Positions 48,655-58,697 are shown, counted from the first letter of the stretch. The stretch: DNA of 64,000 nucleotides from Poriferisodalis sp965208925 (GCF_965208925.1 NZ_OZ242364.1:62001-126000); one strand, 5' to 3'. A program made the numbers and translations. The notes: a model not told the origin generated them from the sequence alone.

Positions 48655-51600
48655 CAGTGCCTGCCTCTGTCCACCGCGGACCCGCCAGCGACGCCGCGCC
48701 GCTCCGACTGCCCAGCCGCCCGTCTCCTGAGTACAGAGAGGCGGTCGACGAGGGGGGTGGGCTGGCCGATCGCCACCCAGATCAGCGCCAGCCAGATCAA
48801 CACCTGTGCAGCGATCCGGTTGGACACGACGGCCGACCGCTGGAAGCGCAGCTCAGCCGGGCCGGCTTGGGGCGGATCGAATCGCATCGCCCAGCCCAGC
48901 GCCGGTGCCGGTTCGACTGCTGCAGAGCCCGCGCCGTTCGCGTCGTCAATGTGGAGTCGCCAGCCCGGATCGTAGGAGTCGGCGACCAGCACGGTGCCGG
49001 CACCAACCGGTCCGAACTGGCTCGTCGCCGACCGGTAGTCGGTGAGCACGCCGATCCCGTCGGTCAAATCGCTTACGACGAGATCTACCGGGTCCGCAGC
49101 GAAACCCGCCGGGATCGGTTGGGAGAACTGCGACCGCGACGACCACCACGCCTCGTTGCGGAACACCTGCACCGAGGGATCCGCTGCCAGCGGGCGCAGA
49201 TCGATCTGCGAGGCGAGCGCTTCGGAGACCGCCGCGGACACCGGCCGGACCCATCCGTCGGCATAGGAGGGCCCGGAGCGTTCTACCACCACGACATACC
49301 GGACGCCGAACGATCCCAGCAGCCGTCCCAGTCGCAGCGTGTCACCTGCCAACCCGACCCGCACGGCGTTTGCCAATCGCTCATCGCCGGGTGCCTGCGG
49401 TGTCGCCCACGAGTGCCGGATGTCGGGATACCCCCGCACCGACGTCCCCATGGCGAGTCCCTCCACGCCGACATCGGTGCCTCGCAACGGCAGCACCTCA
49501 GGAGCGCCGAGCCAGAGCACCCGGTAGTCAGGCCCGACGTCCCGGTCATCAACCAGTCCCAGCGGCACCCGGTGGTCGAAGCTCGGCGCCGACCAATCGC
49601 CGTCGATCGATGCCCACGCCGTGGGGAGCACCATGGCGCCCACCGCGATCCCGCTCAGCAATATCATGGCGCTGCGGATCCGGGGTCGTGCATCTCCGTC
49701 GGCGATCGCCAAGGCTGCAGGTCCTCCTGCGGCGGCCCAGCACAAGCCGACTGCCCCGAGTGCCAGAGACACTTCGGCGAGCGAGAGCCCTGGCGTCGCG
49801 CCGCCGATCAGCTCATCCGCCCAGCCGGCCACGATGGCCCATGCGAGCGCGAAGCCGACCAGCGCCACTAGCCAGCCACGCACCGCCAACCACAGCCGGC
49901 CTCCGCTGCCGACCAGAAGCGGCACTGCGGCAGCAGCCAGCAAACCCCAGCTGAGCGGCAGATCACCAAGCGGGCCGGTCTGGAACCGCAGCAGCTCCCC
50001 GAGCGTTGACGGCGTCGACGAGGTGCGGCCGCCGAGCGAGACATCCAGGTAGGCGCGCAATGAACCGAACTCGAGCAGCCAGGGAAGATGCGCCGCCCCC
50101 GCAAGCGCCACAGCCAACGCGACCCGCAGCAATCCCGCAATCGGCGCACCGAGCGGCTCGCGGCGTGGCACGCGACGCACCAGTTCGACAACCGTGAGCA
50201 CCACCCCCGCGACGGCGGCCAGCGCGACGATGAACGGCTCGAAAGCTGCCGCAACAGCAAGCAGCAAAGCGAGCGATGCCACTCTGGCTGCGGTGCCGCG
50301 CCGAGATCCGTCGCGTGGCGGTCGAGCAGCCGACGTGCCCACCAGGCGGCTGGTGAGCAGCACAATCACAGGTGCAGTTCCGTACGCCAGCAGCACATCC
50401 CAGCGGCCGGCCGCCAGGGCGTTGTACGGCAATGGGCACACGGCGTAGAGCACGAGAGCGATCAGCCGGCCATTGCGGTTCGGCCCGTCCCCATCTGCTC
50501 CGGCAGCACACAATCGCCACATGCCTACGGGGCCCGCGAGCACGAGGCCCCATATGGCGATGTTTCTCAGCAATCCGACGGCACCGAGCAGCACAGTGCC
50601 GCCGACGCCGAGCAATCCCATCGCCGCAGGGCCGATCCCTGCGGCACCGACCCCGCTGTCACGCCAGCCATCCGAGTACGCCCCGAGCATGGTGCCGACA
50701 TCGGGGAAGTGTGCGAATTGGCCGAATGCGCCGATACCGCCGGTGAGCAAGTGGCGTGAACCGAACGCGATCAGCCCGAGCACCCCCAGCCAGACCACCC
50801 ACACCGTTCGGTGCGCGTTGCGTCTCCAGGTGCCCAGGATGCTCTCGTCGATCGTGGTCCGTGCCGCGAGGCCGCCTTCGGGACTCAAGCGGTAGCGGAA
50901 CCAGTCGGCGACACGTACCGAGCCGCCCTGCTGCAGCCGGCGCAGATCTGCGTCTCGTACCCGCCGGTAGCGCTTGGCAGCGCCGCGCAGGGCAAACGTG
51001 CCCCCGAGGTGGCGCGCGTTCCAGAGCCATGCCAGTGCGACGTCTGAGGCCTGAGCGAACCGCCCGCGCAGCGTGGCCAAGAGCACCTCGCCAGCAGCGA
51101 GCACTGCCGCGAGAACCACGGCTGGCAGCAAGTGCACCCACCCGTAGCACTTCGCCATGCTGCGCAGGCGGGCCCGATGCTCGTGCTGGCGCGCCGAGGG
51201 CCCGTGGGTGGGCGGCGCCGTGTGGAACCGCACTGTCCCGGTTGCAGACGGCACAACTCGGACCCGCGCGCCGGAGAGCTGGATCCGCCAGCACAGATCG
51301 ACGACAGCGCCGTCGCCTTCGAGCGCTGGATCGAAGCCGCCGACGATGCGGAAGATGTCCTCCCGCACGAGTATCGCCTCGGTGGGCGCCACGAAGAGAT
51401 CACGGGCCTCATCGTGCTGTTCTTGGTCGAGCTCGTCCTGTCCGGCGACGGGAATCCGGACGCCGAGACGGTCAGCGGTGCCGCCGAGATCGCGCAGCGT
51501 CAAGCCGTCCTCGGCGTCGAGCAGCTTGGGACCGGCGATGCCGACGATCCGGCCCGGGACGTTCTCGGCATCGTCGATCAGGATGCTGATGGCATCGGGT

Positions 51601-51971
51601 GCCAGCGCGACGCGATCGGACAGGAAGAGGAGGTAGTCGGCTCCACGAACCAGCGACGATCCCCGATTGTTTACGGCGCCCATTCGCCGGCGATGCGCGC
51701 CGCGGCGACCCCTGCGGGACGACACCGGATCGGCGACCGCGGCGGTGGGGAGCAGCTCGCGGACCCGACGCCCCTGCTCGCCCGCCGCGTCGCACAACAC
51801 CAGCACGGCAAGCCGCGGGTAATCCTGCGCCGCGAGCGCGCGCAACGCAGCCTCGGTATCGGACCAACGCGAGCCCGCGGTGACGATGGCAGCAACCGCC
51901 GGCGGCGGCGCCGGCACGGCCGGTTCCGCTGCAACGGGCAGCGGCAGCTCCTCCGATGTCGGCGAACTCAC
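48654..51971 (-). CDS. large membrane glycosyltransferase, family 2
   Basis: The 1105-residue protein begins with a GT2 domain (AAIVTAGSRWSDTEAALRAL, then GADYLLFLSDRVALAP, and REDIFRIVGGFDPALEGDG with the acceptor-site Asp), followed by about twelve membrane helices between residues 290 and 830 and an extracytoplasmic C-terminal region. Such proteins, next to DUF5719, are common in actinobacteria and are presumed to build a cell-wall polysaccharide. GTG at 51971; open frame continues upstream inside the next gene but that part has no glycosyltransferase features. Confidence 0.82.
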   Translation of the reverse strand: MSSPTSEELPLPVAAEPAVPAPPPAVAAIVTAGSRWSDTEAALRALAAQDYPRLAVLVLCDAAGEQGRRVRELLPTAAVADPVSSRRGRRGAHRRRMGAVNNRGSSLVRGADYLLFLSDRVALAPDAISILIDDAENVPGRIVGIAGPKLLDAEDGLTLRDLGGTADRLGVRIPVAGQDELDQEQHDEARDLFVAPTEAILVREDIFRIVGGFDPALEGDGAVVDLCWRIQLSGARVRVVPSATGTVRFHTAPPTHGPSARQHEHRARLRSMAKCYGWVHLLPAVVLAAVLAAGEVLLATLRGRFAQASDVALAWLWNARHLGGTFALRGAAKRYRRVRDADLRRLQQGGSVRVADWFRYRLSPEGGLAARTTIDESILGTWRRNAHRTVWVVWLGVLGLIAFGSRHLLTGGIGAFGQFAHFPDVGTMLGAYSDGWRDSGVGAAGIGPAAMGLLGVGGTVLLGAVGLLRNIAIWGLVLAGPVGMWRLCAAGADGDGPNRNGRLIALVLYAVCPLPYNALAAGRWDVLLAYGTAPVIVLLTSRLVGTSAARPPRDGSRRGTAARVASLALLLAVAAAFEPFIVALAAVAGVVLTVVELVRRVPRREPLGAPIAGLLRVALAVALAGAAHLPWLLEFGSLRAYLDVSLGGRTSSTPSTLGELLRFQTGPLGDLPLSWGLLAAAAVPLLVGSGGRLWLAVRGWLVALVGFALAWAIVAGWADELIGGATPGLSLAEVSLALGAVGLCWAAAGGPAALAIADGDARPRIRSAMILLSGIAVGAMVLPTAWASIDGDWSAPSFDHRVPLGLVDDRDVGPDYRVLWLGAPEVLPLRGTDVGVEGLAMGTSVRGYPDIRHSWATPQAPGDERLANAVRVGLAGDTLRLGRLLGSFGVRYVVVVERSGPSYADGWVRPVSAAVSEALASQIDLRPLAADPSVQVFRNEAWWSSRSQFSQPIPAGFAADPVDLVVSDLTDGIGVLTDYRSATSQFGPVGAGTVLVADSYDPGWRLHIDDANGAGSAAVEPAPALGWAMRFDPPQAGPAELRFQRSAVVSNRIAAQVLIWLALIWVAIGQPTPLVDRLSVLRRRAAGQSERRGVAGGSAVDRGRH

Positions 51972-52005
51972 GGGCAGCTCATTTCTCCCACCGCCGCGCT
52001 CCCCC

Positions 52006-54195
52006 TCAGCGCACCGATTCGGCAGCGACGACGCCGGGTCCCGCCCGTGAGGTGCGGTAGTCGGGCGCGTCTCCGTAGTTGAAGCTGGTTCCGTCGCTCC
52101 ACACCAGCCAGTAGCCGTCGCCGCTGGCGGTGGCGGCGAATCCGACGGTCCGCAGCCGATTCTGGCGGTCGGCGCGATCGCCGTGATGGTCTGCCGTGCC
52201 GATGGCGTGCACGGCCGTGTCGGCGCCGGCGAGCCAATAGCCCGCACCGTCCAGTGCGGCGGCGAGACCGATCCCGACCATGCCGGCGCGCAGCAGCGGC
52301 CCACAGCCGTGATCCCGCGCATCGCCGAATGCCAGGACGCGGCCGTCATCGAGCGCCATCCAGTAGCCGTCGCCGGTGGGCGAGGATTCGATGTCGACCA
52401 CGTCCGCAGCCAGCCCGAGATGCGCGATGGCGCCCCAGTGCCCGGCCGCGCCGAAGGCGAACACGTGGCCCCGGCCGGTCGCGAGCCAGTAGCCGTCACC
52501 GGCCGGATGCGCAGCCATGGCCACGACGCGCTCGCCCCTCCCCGCACCGACGGAGTTTCCGTGATAGGTGGCACTGCCGAACGACTGGACGTCGCCGCCG
52601 GAGGTTGCGAGCCAGTAGCCGTCACCGGCCGGATGCGCAGCCATTGCGGTGAACCGTTCAGACGAAGACGGCGGCGTGCCGTTGCCGAGATGCTCCGCGG
52701 ATCCGTCGGCGAGAACGGTGCCGTCTGACTTCAGCACCCAGAGGCCCGGGTCAGTCGCCTCCGTCGTCGGATCCGGGTCCGCGGACACAGGACGCTCGCA
52801 GGGCTGGCCGTCAGGAAACTGGGGAAAGCGGTACCAGTCAGACCGCAGGGAGAACCTCTTGCGGAAAGGATCGCGTGCCCAGCGATTCCACTGCCCGTTC
52901 TCCACGCCGGAGTGCCCCTCGAAGTCCTCGATGCCGTCGGTGCCCACGATGCGCATGCCGCGGGTCCGCCCGCCCCACGCGCCATTGCCATTGCGGTGCG
53001 TGACCTGGATGCAGACGAGGCTGCCGATGCTCGGGTAGGCGGCCTCGATATCCGATCTGCTGATCCGGATCTCCCATGCATGGTTGGCATTGCCGGCCGT
53101 CGAGTCGCCGAGATCCTGAACGCCGGGAAATCGCGAGCCCTCGTCGAGCCCGGCCGTCCAGCCGCCGCTCGAAGCGTGATACTCGGCGAAGGCGATCGAT
53201 CCGTTGTCATGGACACGGATATGTCCGGCGGTGTTGAGGATCGCCGTGTTGGTGTGGATGTAGCGGGAACCATGGTCGAGCGCCTGCCCGTCGCGCGCGG
53301 CACCGCCGTACACCTGACAATTCCACCAGTCGCAGGTGTCGGTGAACCTTCCCTGGCTTCCGCTGCTCGCGCGCGAGGCTGCGAGCGAGAGCACATATGA
53401 GCGCGCCGCGATGGCCTGCGCCTCGAGGGCGGCAATGCCCCGGCCATCGCCCGCAGTACCCCACTCGGGAATGCTCTCGCGGGGCACGACGCCGCGCAGG
53501 TACTGCTCCAGCGGGACCCGGTTGAACGAGAACGGGCCGTTCTGGTCGACCACTCCGAGCGTCCCCCGGTACGCGACCCGCCTTGACTCCACCGCCGTGT
53601 CTCGCCCGTCGCAGTAGATCATCACCAGGAACTGCGACTGGTCGTCTACGGCGTAGTCGCTGTTGGCCGGGACGGCTTCGATGTAGCGATCGCCGCGGCG
53701 GCTCGACGCGGCAAGCCTGTCGGCGACGAGGTCGCCACGGCGCCCGCAGCCGGCGTTCGAGCGCAGCCAGAACGCGCCGGAGCTGACGCCGAGCCGCACG
53801 ACATCGCCGCCGTCGAAGTGCTCGTCGGCCACGGTGAACGCCGAGGCAGATGTGACGAGCAGGTCGTTGCGGTCGTTGCCGGTGAGATGCACCCAGACGT
53901 CTGGATTGCTCGCATCGGACTCGGTGGTGTTGCTGTAGTAGTGCTGGACGATCTGGTCGCTGGACCATCGATGGTCCACTGCATAGCCCAGCGCACCCCA
54001 CTGGCTGAGCCCGTTGCCGTGTCCGAAGCCCCGGCCCTCCACGACGATCACACTCGGAGCCAGCTGCGGCGACTGGATCTTCGCCGGCTGTGCGCCTGCC
54101 GGCGGCACCGCGAACGTCAAGGTTCCCGCCGCCAGCGCACATGCCACGGCCATGCCGGCGAGCCGGCGCCGCCTTGCCGGGGCGCGCCGCGACAT
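52006..54195 (-). CDS. secreted SpoIID/LytB-domain protein with C-terminal GDGYWLA repeats
   Basis: The 729-residue protein has a signal peptide (LAGMAVACALAAGTLTFAV), a SpoIID/LytB core (GRGFGHGNGLSQWGALGYA, PLEQYLRGVVPRESIPEW, EAQAIAARSYVLS, the last with the conserved Arg-Ser-Tyr) and five C-terminal repeats centred on GDGYWLA/GDGYWMA, a putative wall-binding beta-propeller. SpoIID proteins are lytic transglycosylases acting on denuded peptidoglycan; outside spore formers they occur in wall remodelling. ATG at 54195 gives the best signal peptide. It lies upstream of the GT2 gene in the same operon. Confidence 0.82.
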   Translation of the reverse strand: MSRRAPARRRRLAGMAVACALAAGTLTFAVPPAGAQPAKIQSPQLAPSVIVVEGRGFGHGNGLSQWGALGYAVDHRWSSDQIVQHYYSNTTESDASNPDVWVHLTGNDRNDLLVTSASAFTVADEHFDGGDVVRLGVSSGAFWLRSNAGCGRRGDLVADRLAASSRRGDRYIEAVPANSDYAVDDQSQFLVMIYCDGRDTAVESRRVAYRGTLGVVDQNGPFSFNRVPLEQYLRGVVPRESIPEWGTAGDGRGIAALEAQAIAARSYVLSLAASRASSGSQGRFTDTCDWWNCQVYGGAARDGQALDHGSRYIHTNTAILNTAGHIRVHDNGSIAFAEYHASSGGWTAGLDEGSRFPGVQDLGDSTAGNANHAWEIRISRSDIEAAYPSIGSLVCIQVTHRNGNGAWGGRTRGMRIVGTDGIEDFEGHSGVENGQWNRWARDPFRKRFSLRSDWYRFPQFPDGQPCERPVSADPDPTTEATDPGLWVLKSDGTVLADGSAEHLGNGTPPSSSERFTAMAAHPAGDGYWLATSGGDVQSFGSATYHGNSVGAGRGERVVAMAAHPAGDGYWLATGRGHVFAFGAAGHWGAIAHLGLAADVVDIESSPTGDGYWMALDDGRVLAFGDARDHGCGPLLRAGMVGIGLAAALDGAGYWLAGADTAVHAIGTADHHGDRADRQNRLRTVGFAATASGDGYWLVWSDGTSFNYGDAPDYRTSRAGPGVVAAESVR

Positions 54196-54323
54196 CGGGA
54201 GTTCCCGCACCCCTGTAGTGGTACCGGCCTGCAGGCAGTGCAGGTCGGATATCGCCCCCATTCGGATGGGCCCCCCTCGACGCAGCTTGCCGCTGCGGGT
54301 CCAGGATGTCCGCATCGGGATCG

Positions 54324-55304
54324 TCACGTCAGCTTGCGCCGCTCGATCTCAATGTCGTTCGTGACCATCGACGTCACCAGCTCTTCGAATGACATCTGGG
54401 GCGCCCACCCCAGCAATCGTGCAGCCTTGGATGCATCGCCGACCAGCAGGTCGACCTCTGCAGGCCGGAAGAACCGGGGATCGATCCGCACGTAACGCTC
54501 CCAGTCGTCGATGCCGGCTGCGGCGAAGGCGAGCTGCACGAAATCGCGCACGGCATGCGTCTGGCCCGTTGCGATGACATAGTCGTCGGGCTCGGGCTGG
54601 GAGAGCATGAGATGCATCGCCCGCACGTAGTCGCCAGCGAAACCCCAGTCGCGCTTGGCGTCGAGGTTGCCGAGCGCCACCTCGTCCTGCAGTCCGAGCT
54701 TGATGCGTGCGACGGCGTTGGTGACCTTGCGAGTCACGAATTCGAGCCCGCGCCGGGGCGACTCGTGATTGAACAGGATGCCGCTGCAGGCGTACAGCCC
54801 GTAGCTCTCGCGGTAGTTCACGGTGGTGTTGTGCCCGAACACCTTGGCCGAGCCGTAGGGGCTGCGCGGGTGCAGTGGCGTCAGCTCGTTTTGAGGCGTC
54901 TCGCGTACCTTGCCGAACATTTCGCTGGAGGAGGCTTGGTAGAAGCGGATCGGGTTGTCGACGCCGCCCACGAGCCGGATGGCCTCGAGCAGTCGCAGCA
55001 CACCCAGACCGGTGACGTTGGCCGTCAGCTCGGGCTGCTTGAACGACAGCGCCACGAAGCTGATGGCGCCGAGGTTGTACACCTCGTCGGGTTGGGTGTA
55101 CTCGAGCGCCGCAATGAGCGACGCCAGATCAGCGAGATCGCCCGGCACGAGCTCGACATAGGGCAGATCAGCCGCCATCGTCTCCGATCGCGGGTTGCGC
55201 TGCCCCGTGATCAGCCCGACCACCCGGTATCCCTCGCCGTGCAAGTGCTCGGCCAGGTATTGGCCGTCCTGGCCGGTGATTCCGGTGATGAGGGCCGTCG
55301 GCAC
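54324..55304 (-). CDS. gmd: GDP-mannose 4,6-dehydratase
   Basis: The 326-residue extended SDR has ALITGITGQDGQYLAEHL, the catalytic Ser/Glu motif QASSSEMFG and Tyr-x3-Lys in SPYGSAKVFGH, plus NHESPRRGLEFVTRKV and DWGFAGDYV, all diagnostic of Gmd. It converts GDP-mannose to GDP-4-keto-6-deoxymannose, the first step to GDP-fucose, rhamnose or perosamine. GTG start at 55304. Confidence 0.93.
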   Translation of the reverse strand: MPTALITGITGQDGQYLAEHLHGEGYRVVGLITGQRNPRSETMAADLPYVELVPGDLADLASLIAALEYTQPDEVYNLGAISFVALSFKQPELTANVTGLGVLRLLEAIRLVGGVDNPIRFYQASSSEMFGKVRETPQNELTPLHPRSPYGSAKVFGHNTTVNYRESYGLYACSGILFNHESPRRGLEFVTRKVTNAVARIKLGLQDEVALGNLDAKRDWGFAGDYVRAMHLMLSQPEPDDYVIATGQTHAVRDFVQLAFAAAGIDDWERYVRIDPRFFRPAEVDLLVGDASKAARLLGWAPQMSFEELVTSMVTNDIEIERRKLT

Positions 55305-55395
55305 GGGTCAGCTCCGGTTCTCCGATTGCCCCGCAGGCGTGTGGGGCGCAGTTCAGGGTACGGGTCACCGTTGACGCTGTGAAGTCAGCTCCGAG

Positions 55396-55457
55396 GCGAC
55401 GCCGCGGCCCACGCGGCCCGTGAGCCCGTATCCAATGAGAATGGGAAACACGAGCGG
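55396..55457. repeat. dispersed repeat, copy B (reverse orientation)
   Basis: GCGGCCCGTGAGCCCGTATC followed by CAAT is the exact reverse complement of the core of copy A, and similarity runs on through a CCATT-CTC-ATTGG-like hairpin and a CGAGCGG end. It lies in the 200-base gap between gmd and the wall-binding gene. Confidence 0.75.
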
Positions 55458-55498
55458 CACGACAGCCCTCACTCGCGTCGCCGACGGGTTCCGGTACG

Positions 55499-57022
55499 GT
55501 GCCGCGAATGGCACTTCGCGCGGGGCTCAGCTTCCGCGGCTGGATTCGCTCGCTGCGGGCGCTGGCAGCAGTGCTGCTGGCCGGCACCGCGCTCGCCGGG
55601 ATAGCAGGCCAGGCAGGCGCAGCGTCGCGGGTCGACACGGATCGGCTGTGGGGTGCCGACCGCTACGAGACCGCGGCGGAGATCGCGGAGGAATACACCG
55701 CCGCTTCCGGGCCCATCGACACAGCAATCGTGGCCTCCGGCGAAGCGTTCGCCGACGCACTGGCAGCCACCCCGCTCGCACGCACGCGCAACGCGCCGAT
55801 CCTGCTGTCACCGCCAGATGCGCTGCATCCCGCGACCCGCGAATTCATCGAGCGGCACCGGGTGGACAACATCATCATCGCCGGCGGCACCAACGCTGTT
55901 TCTCTTGAGGTCGAAAATGTGCTGGCCGGCTTGATCAGCGGCAGGCCTGAGCGGTTGGCGGGATCGGATCGCTACCGGACCGTGGTCAACATCGCCCGCA
56001 AGATCAACGCCGGCCAGATCGGCAGCTTTTGCAGCGATGGTCGCCGTACCGCCCTGCTGGCGACCGGGGAGAAGTTCGCCGACGCCTTGGCACTGTCGCC
56101 GCTGGCCTACGCGGGCCCGCATCCGGTGCTGCTGACGGCACCTGGTGAGCTGCACGCAGCCGTCAGGGAGTTCGTCGCCGACTACGCCATCGAACAGGTG
56201 GTGATTGCCGGCGGAACGGCGGCGGTCTCGGCGTCAGTCGAGGCTGAGCTTGCTGCTCTTGGCATCGAGATCCAGCGCATGTGGGGGCAAGACCGCTTCG
56301 CGACCGCTGCAGAGATCGCCGGGGAGCTCGCTGATCGCTGCTTCGGGTCCGACGAGTTCGGTCTTGCAGACGGCCGGAAATTCCCAGATGCGCTGGTCGG
56401 CGGCGCACTGCTGGGTCTGCGGCGTGCACCGCTGCTGCTGGCAGAGCCGGTATTGCCCGATGCGACTCGCCGATTCCTGGCAGGCCCGGTTCCCGATGCG
56501 GGCACCGTGCAGCTCACGATCTTCGGCGGCACCGCTGCGGTGCCCGATTCGGTGGCGGCCGCAGCGGTCGATGCACTGCGGGGCTTGGACCGCGAGTGCG
56601 ATCCCCGCACGGACGCATCCGGAGTGCCGCGTGACGTGACGGTGCTTCCGCTCAACGGCGCCCTCGAAGTCAGCTGGAACCCCCCGGCCACGGTCGGAAG
56701 CGACCCCCCGTCCGGCTACCGGATCAGGTACCGGCCCGTCGGCGGGCAGTGGATCACGACGCGCGATGTCAGCTCGCCCGCAGCCATCTCAGGACTGCAG
56801 AACACTGCCCTGTACGAGGTGCAGGTACGCGCCGACGGCAGCGGCTACGAGGTGTGGAGTCCGAGCGGCTACGCGACCCCCTCGGATGCGGCGAGTATCG
56901 CCGCGTCGGCCGCTTCAGGCGGCGTCAGCCATAGCCACCGTGCCGCGGCAGTATCGCTGGCCGCCAGCCCGCCGGCGAACACCACCTCGCCAGACTGTCC
57001 GCCCGGGGCCACGTCGGCATGA
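55499..57022 (+). CDS. secreted protein with three cell-wall-binding repeat 2 domains and a fibronectin type III domain
   Basis: The 507-residue product has a signal peptide (AAVLLAGTALAGIAGQAGAA) and three CWB2 units, each opening with a D-R-(Y/F)-x-T-A/V motif (WGADRYETAAEIAEEY, AGSDRYRTVVNIARKI, WGQDRFATAAEIAGEL) and holding IIAGGT/VIAGGT/IFGGT strands. A fibronectin type III domain follows (about 385-465), then an Ala/Ser tail. CWB2 domains bind wall polymers non-covalently. GTG at 55499 or ATG at 55508. Its stop overlaps the fbiA start by four bases, an odd coupling. Confidence 0.85.
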   Translation: MPRMALRAGLSFRGWIRSLRALAAVLLAGTALAGIAGQAGAASRVDTDRLWGADRYETAAEIAEEYTAASGPIDTAIVASGEAFADALAATPLARTRNAPILLSPPDALHPATREFIERHRVDNIIIAGGTNAVSLEVENVLAGLISGRPERLAGSDRYRTVVNIARKINAGQIGSFCSDGRRTALLATGEKFADALALSPLAYAGPHPVLLTAPGELHAAVREFVADYAIEQVVIAGGTAAVSASVEAELAALGIEIQRMWGQDRFATAAEIAGELADRCFGSDEFGLADGRKFPDALVGGALLGLRRAPLLLAEPVLPDATRRFLAGPVPDAGTVQLTIFGGTAAVPDSVAAAAVDALRGLDRECDPRTDASGVPRDVTVLPLNGALEVSWNPPATVGSDPPSGYRIRYRPVGGQWITTRDVSSPAAISGLQNTALYEVQVRADGSGYEVWSPSGYATPSDAASIAASAASGGVSHSHRAAAVSLAASPPANTTSPDCPPGATSA

Positions 57023-57990
57023 TCGCCGCTCGCCCGGCAACGGTTGCCGTGCTGGCCGGAGGCGTCGGCGCGGCCCGGTTCCTCCGCGGACTGCTGCGCA
57101 TCCGCCGGCCCGCCGATGTCACCGCGATCGTCAACGTCGGCGACGACTTCACCTTGCACGGCCTCAACATCAGCCCAGATCTGGATACGGTCACCTACAC
57201 GCTTGCGGAGCAGATCAATCCCGAGACCGGCTGGGGCCGTGCCGGCGAGACCTGGCGTGTGCTCACCGAGCTGGGGCGGCTCGGCGGGCAGGACTGGTTC
57301 AAGCTCGGCGATCTGGACCTTGCACTGCACCTGTTCCGCACGCAGCGCCGCAGCGAGGGTGCGTCCCTGTCGCAGGTGACCGGCGAGATTGCCGCCAGCT
57401 TCGGGCTCGAGCTGACGCTGCTGCCGGTCAGCGACGACCCCATCGCCACCCGCATCACGCCGGCTGAGCCCGACGGGGCTGCGGAGATCGACTTCCAGGA
57501 CTACTTCGTCGCCCACCAGCACGGCATCGCCGTGCGCTCGGTTCGCTTCGCGGGAATCGAGTCGGCCCAGCCGGCGCCAGGCGTGCTGGACGCCCTGAGC
57601 AGCGCCGGCACCGTGGTGGTCGCTCCGTCGAACCCGTTTGTCTCGATCGGCCCCGTCATCGACGTGCCCCAGGTGCGCGAGACATTGTGCAGCCGGCGGG
57701 ACAGCGTGGTAGCCGTGTCGCCCATCGTGGGCGGCGCGTCGATCAAGGGGCCTGCAGGCGCAATGATGCGCGAGCTGGGCCACGAACCCAGCGTCGCCGG
57801 CGTGGCGCGGCTCTACGCCGCATTCGCCGGCACGCTGGTGATCGACCACGCCGACGCCGAACTCGCTCCCGCCGTGGCCCAAGCGGGGATGACACCGGTG
57901 GTGACCGACACGATCATGGCCGATCCGGACCGTGCGGCCAGGCTGGCCACTGCAGCGCTGGAAGCAGCAGGCGCAAGGAACATCACATGA
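57019..57990 (+). CDS. fbiA: 2-phospho-L-lactate transferase (F420 biosynthesis)
   Basis: The 323-residue protein starts with VAVLAGGVGAARFLRGL, carries IVNVGDDFTLHGLNISPDLD and VVAPSNPFVSIGPVI, and ends with VVTDTIMADPD, all CofD/FbiA hallmarks. It joins the phospho-lactate/enolpyruvate moiety to the deazaflavin Fo, giving (dehydro-)F420-0. It is followed directly by cofE with a 4-bp overlap. Confidence 0.94.
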   Translation: MIAARPATVAVLAGGVGAARFLRGLLRIRRPADVTAIVNVGDDFTLHGLNISPDLDTVTYTLAEQINPETGWGRAGETWRVLTELGRLGGQDWFKLGDLDLALHLFRTQRRSEGASLSQVTGEIAASFGLELTLLPVSDDPIATRITPAEPDGAAEIDFQDYFVAHQHGIAVRSVRFAGIESAQPAPGVLDALSSAGTVVVAPSNPFVSIGPVIDVPQVRETLCSRRDSVVAVSPIVGGASIKGPAGAMMRELGHEPSVAGVARLYAAFAGTLVIDHADAELAPAVAQAGMTPVVTDTIMADPDRAARLATAALEAAGARNIT

Positions 57991-58697
57991 CCATCGAATT
58001 GCATCCGCTCGAAGGCATCGACGAGATCACGCTCGGCACTGATCTTGGGGCAGTGATCGCCGATGCCTGCGAGGCATCGCCTGCCGGTCTGGTTGACGGC
58101 GACGTGCTCGTCGTGACGCAGAAGATCGTCTCCAAGGCTGAGGGAGCGATGGAGCAGATCGACCCCAACGACCCGCTGTCGCACAAGCCGCTGGTCGAGC
58201 GTGAGTCGGTCCGCATTCTGCGCCGGCGCGGCGACCTCATCATCAGCGAGACCAAGCACGGATTCATCTGTGCCAACGCAGGCATCGATCTGTCCAATGT
58301 CGAACGGGGCTACGCCGCGTTACTGCCCGATGACAGCGACCGCTCTGCCAACAAGATCCGTGATCGCATACGGGCGCTGTCGGGGTGCACCGTCGGGGTG
58401 ATCATCTCCGACACGTTCGGGCGTCCCTGGCGGCGCGGCGTCACCGACGTGGCCATCGGCTGCGCCGGCATTGCTGCCGTCGTCGACCTGAAGGGCACTG
58501 CCGATGCACTGGGGAGGGAGCTGATGGTTACCGAGGTGTGCGTGGCCGACGAGATCGCCTCTGCTGCCGACCTGGTGTGCGGCAAGGCGCGGGGCGTGCC
58601 GGTCGCGATCGTGCGGGGGGTCGACCCGGGTTGGCTGCGGCGTGCCTCGGTGCGCTCGGAGATCATCCGGGATCCCGCAGAGGACCTGTTCCGCTAG
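57987..58697 (+). CDS. cofE: coenzyme F420-0:L-glutamate ligase
   Basis: The 236-residue protein has DGDVLVVTQKIVSKAEGA, ETKHGFICANAGIDLSN and VIISDTFGRPWRRGVTDVAIG, the CofE/FbiB N-terminal ligase signature. It adds the gamma-glutamate tail to F420-0. Mycobacterial FbiB has an extra C-terminal flavin reductase domain that reduces dehydro-F420-0; it is absent here, so that step must be done by another protein. Confidence 0.93.
   Translation: MTIELHPLEGIDEITLGTDLGAVIADACEASPAGLVDGDVLVVTQKIVSKAEGAMEQIDPNDPLSHKPLVERESVRILRRRGDLIISETKHGFICANAGIDLSNVERGYAALLPDDSDRSANKIRDRIRALSGCTVGVIISDTFGRPWRRGVTDVAIGCAGIAAVVDLKGTADALGRELMVTEVCVADEIASAADLVCGKARGVPVAIVRGVDPGWLRRASVRSEIIRDPAEDLFR

Noticed and set aside
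51972..52625. Upstream extension of the large GT2 frame
   Set aside because: Overlaps the SpoIID-like gene in another frame and lacks any glycosyltransferase sequence; the GTG at 51971 is a better start.
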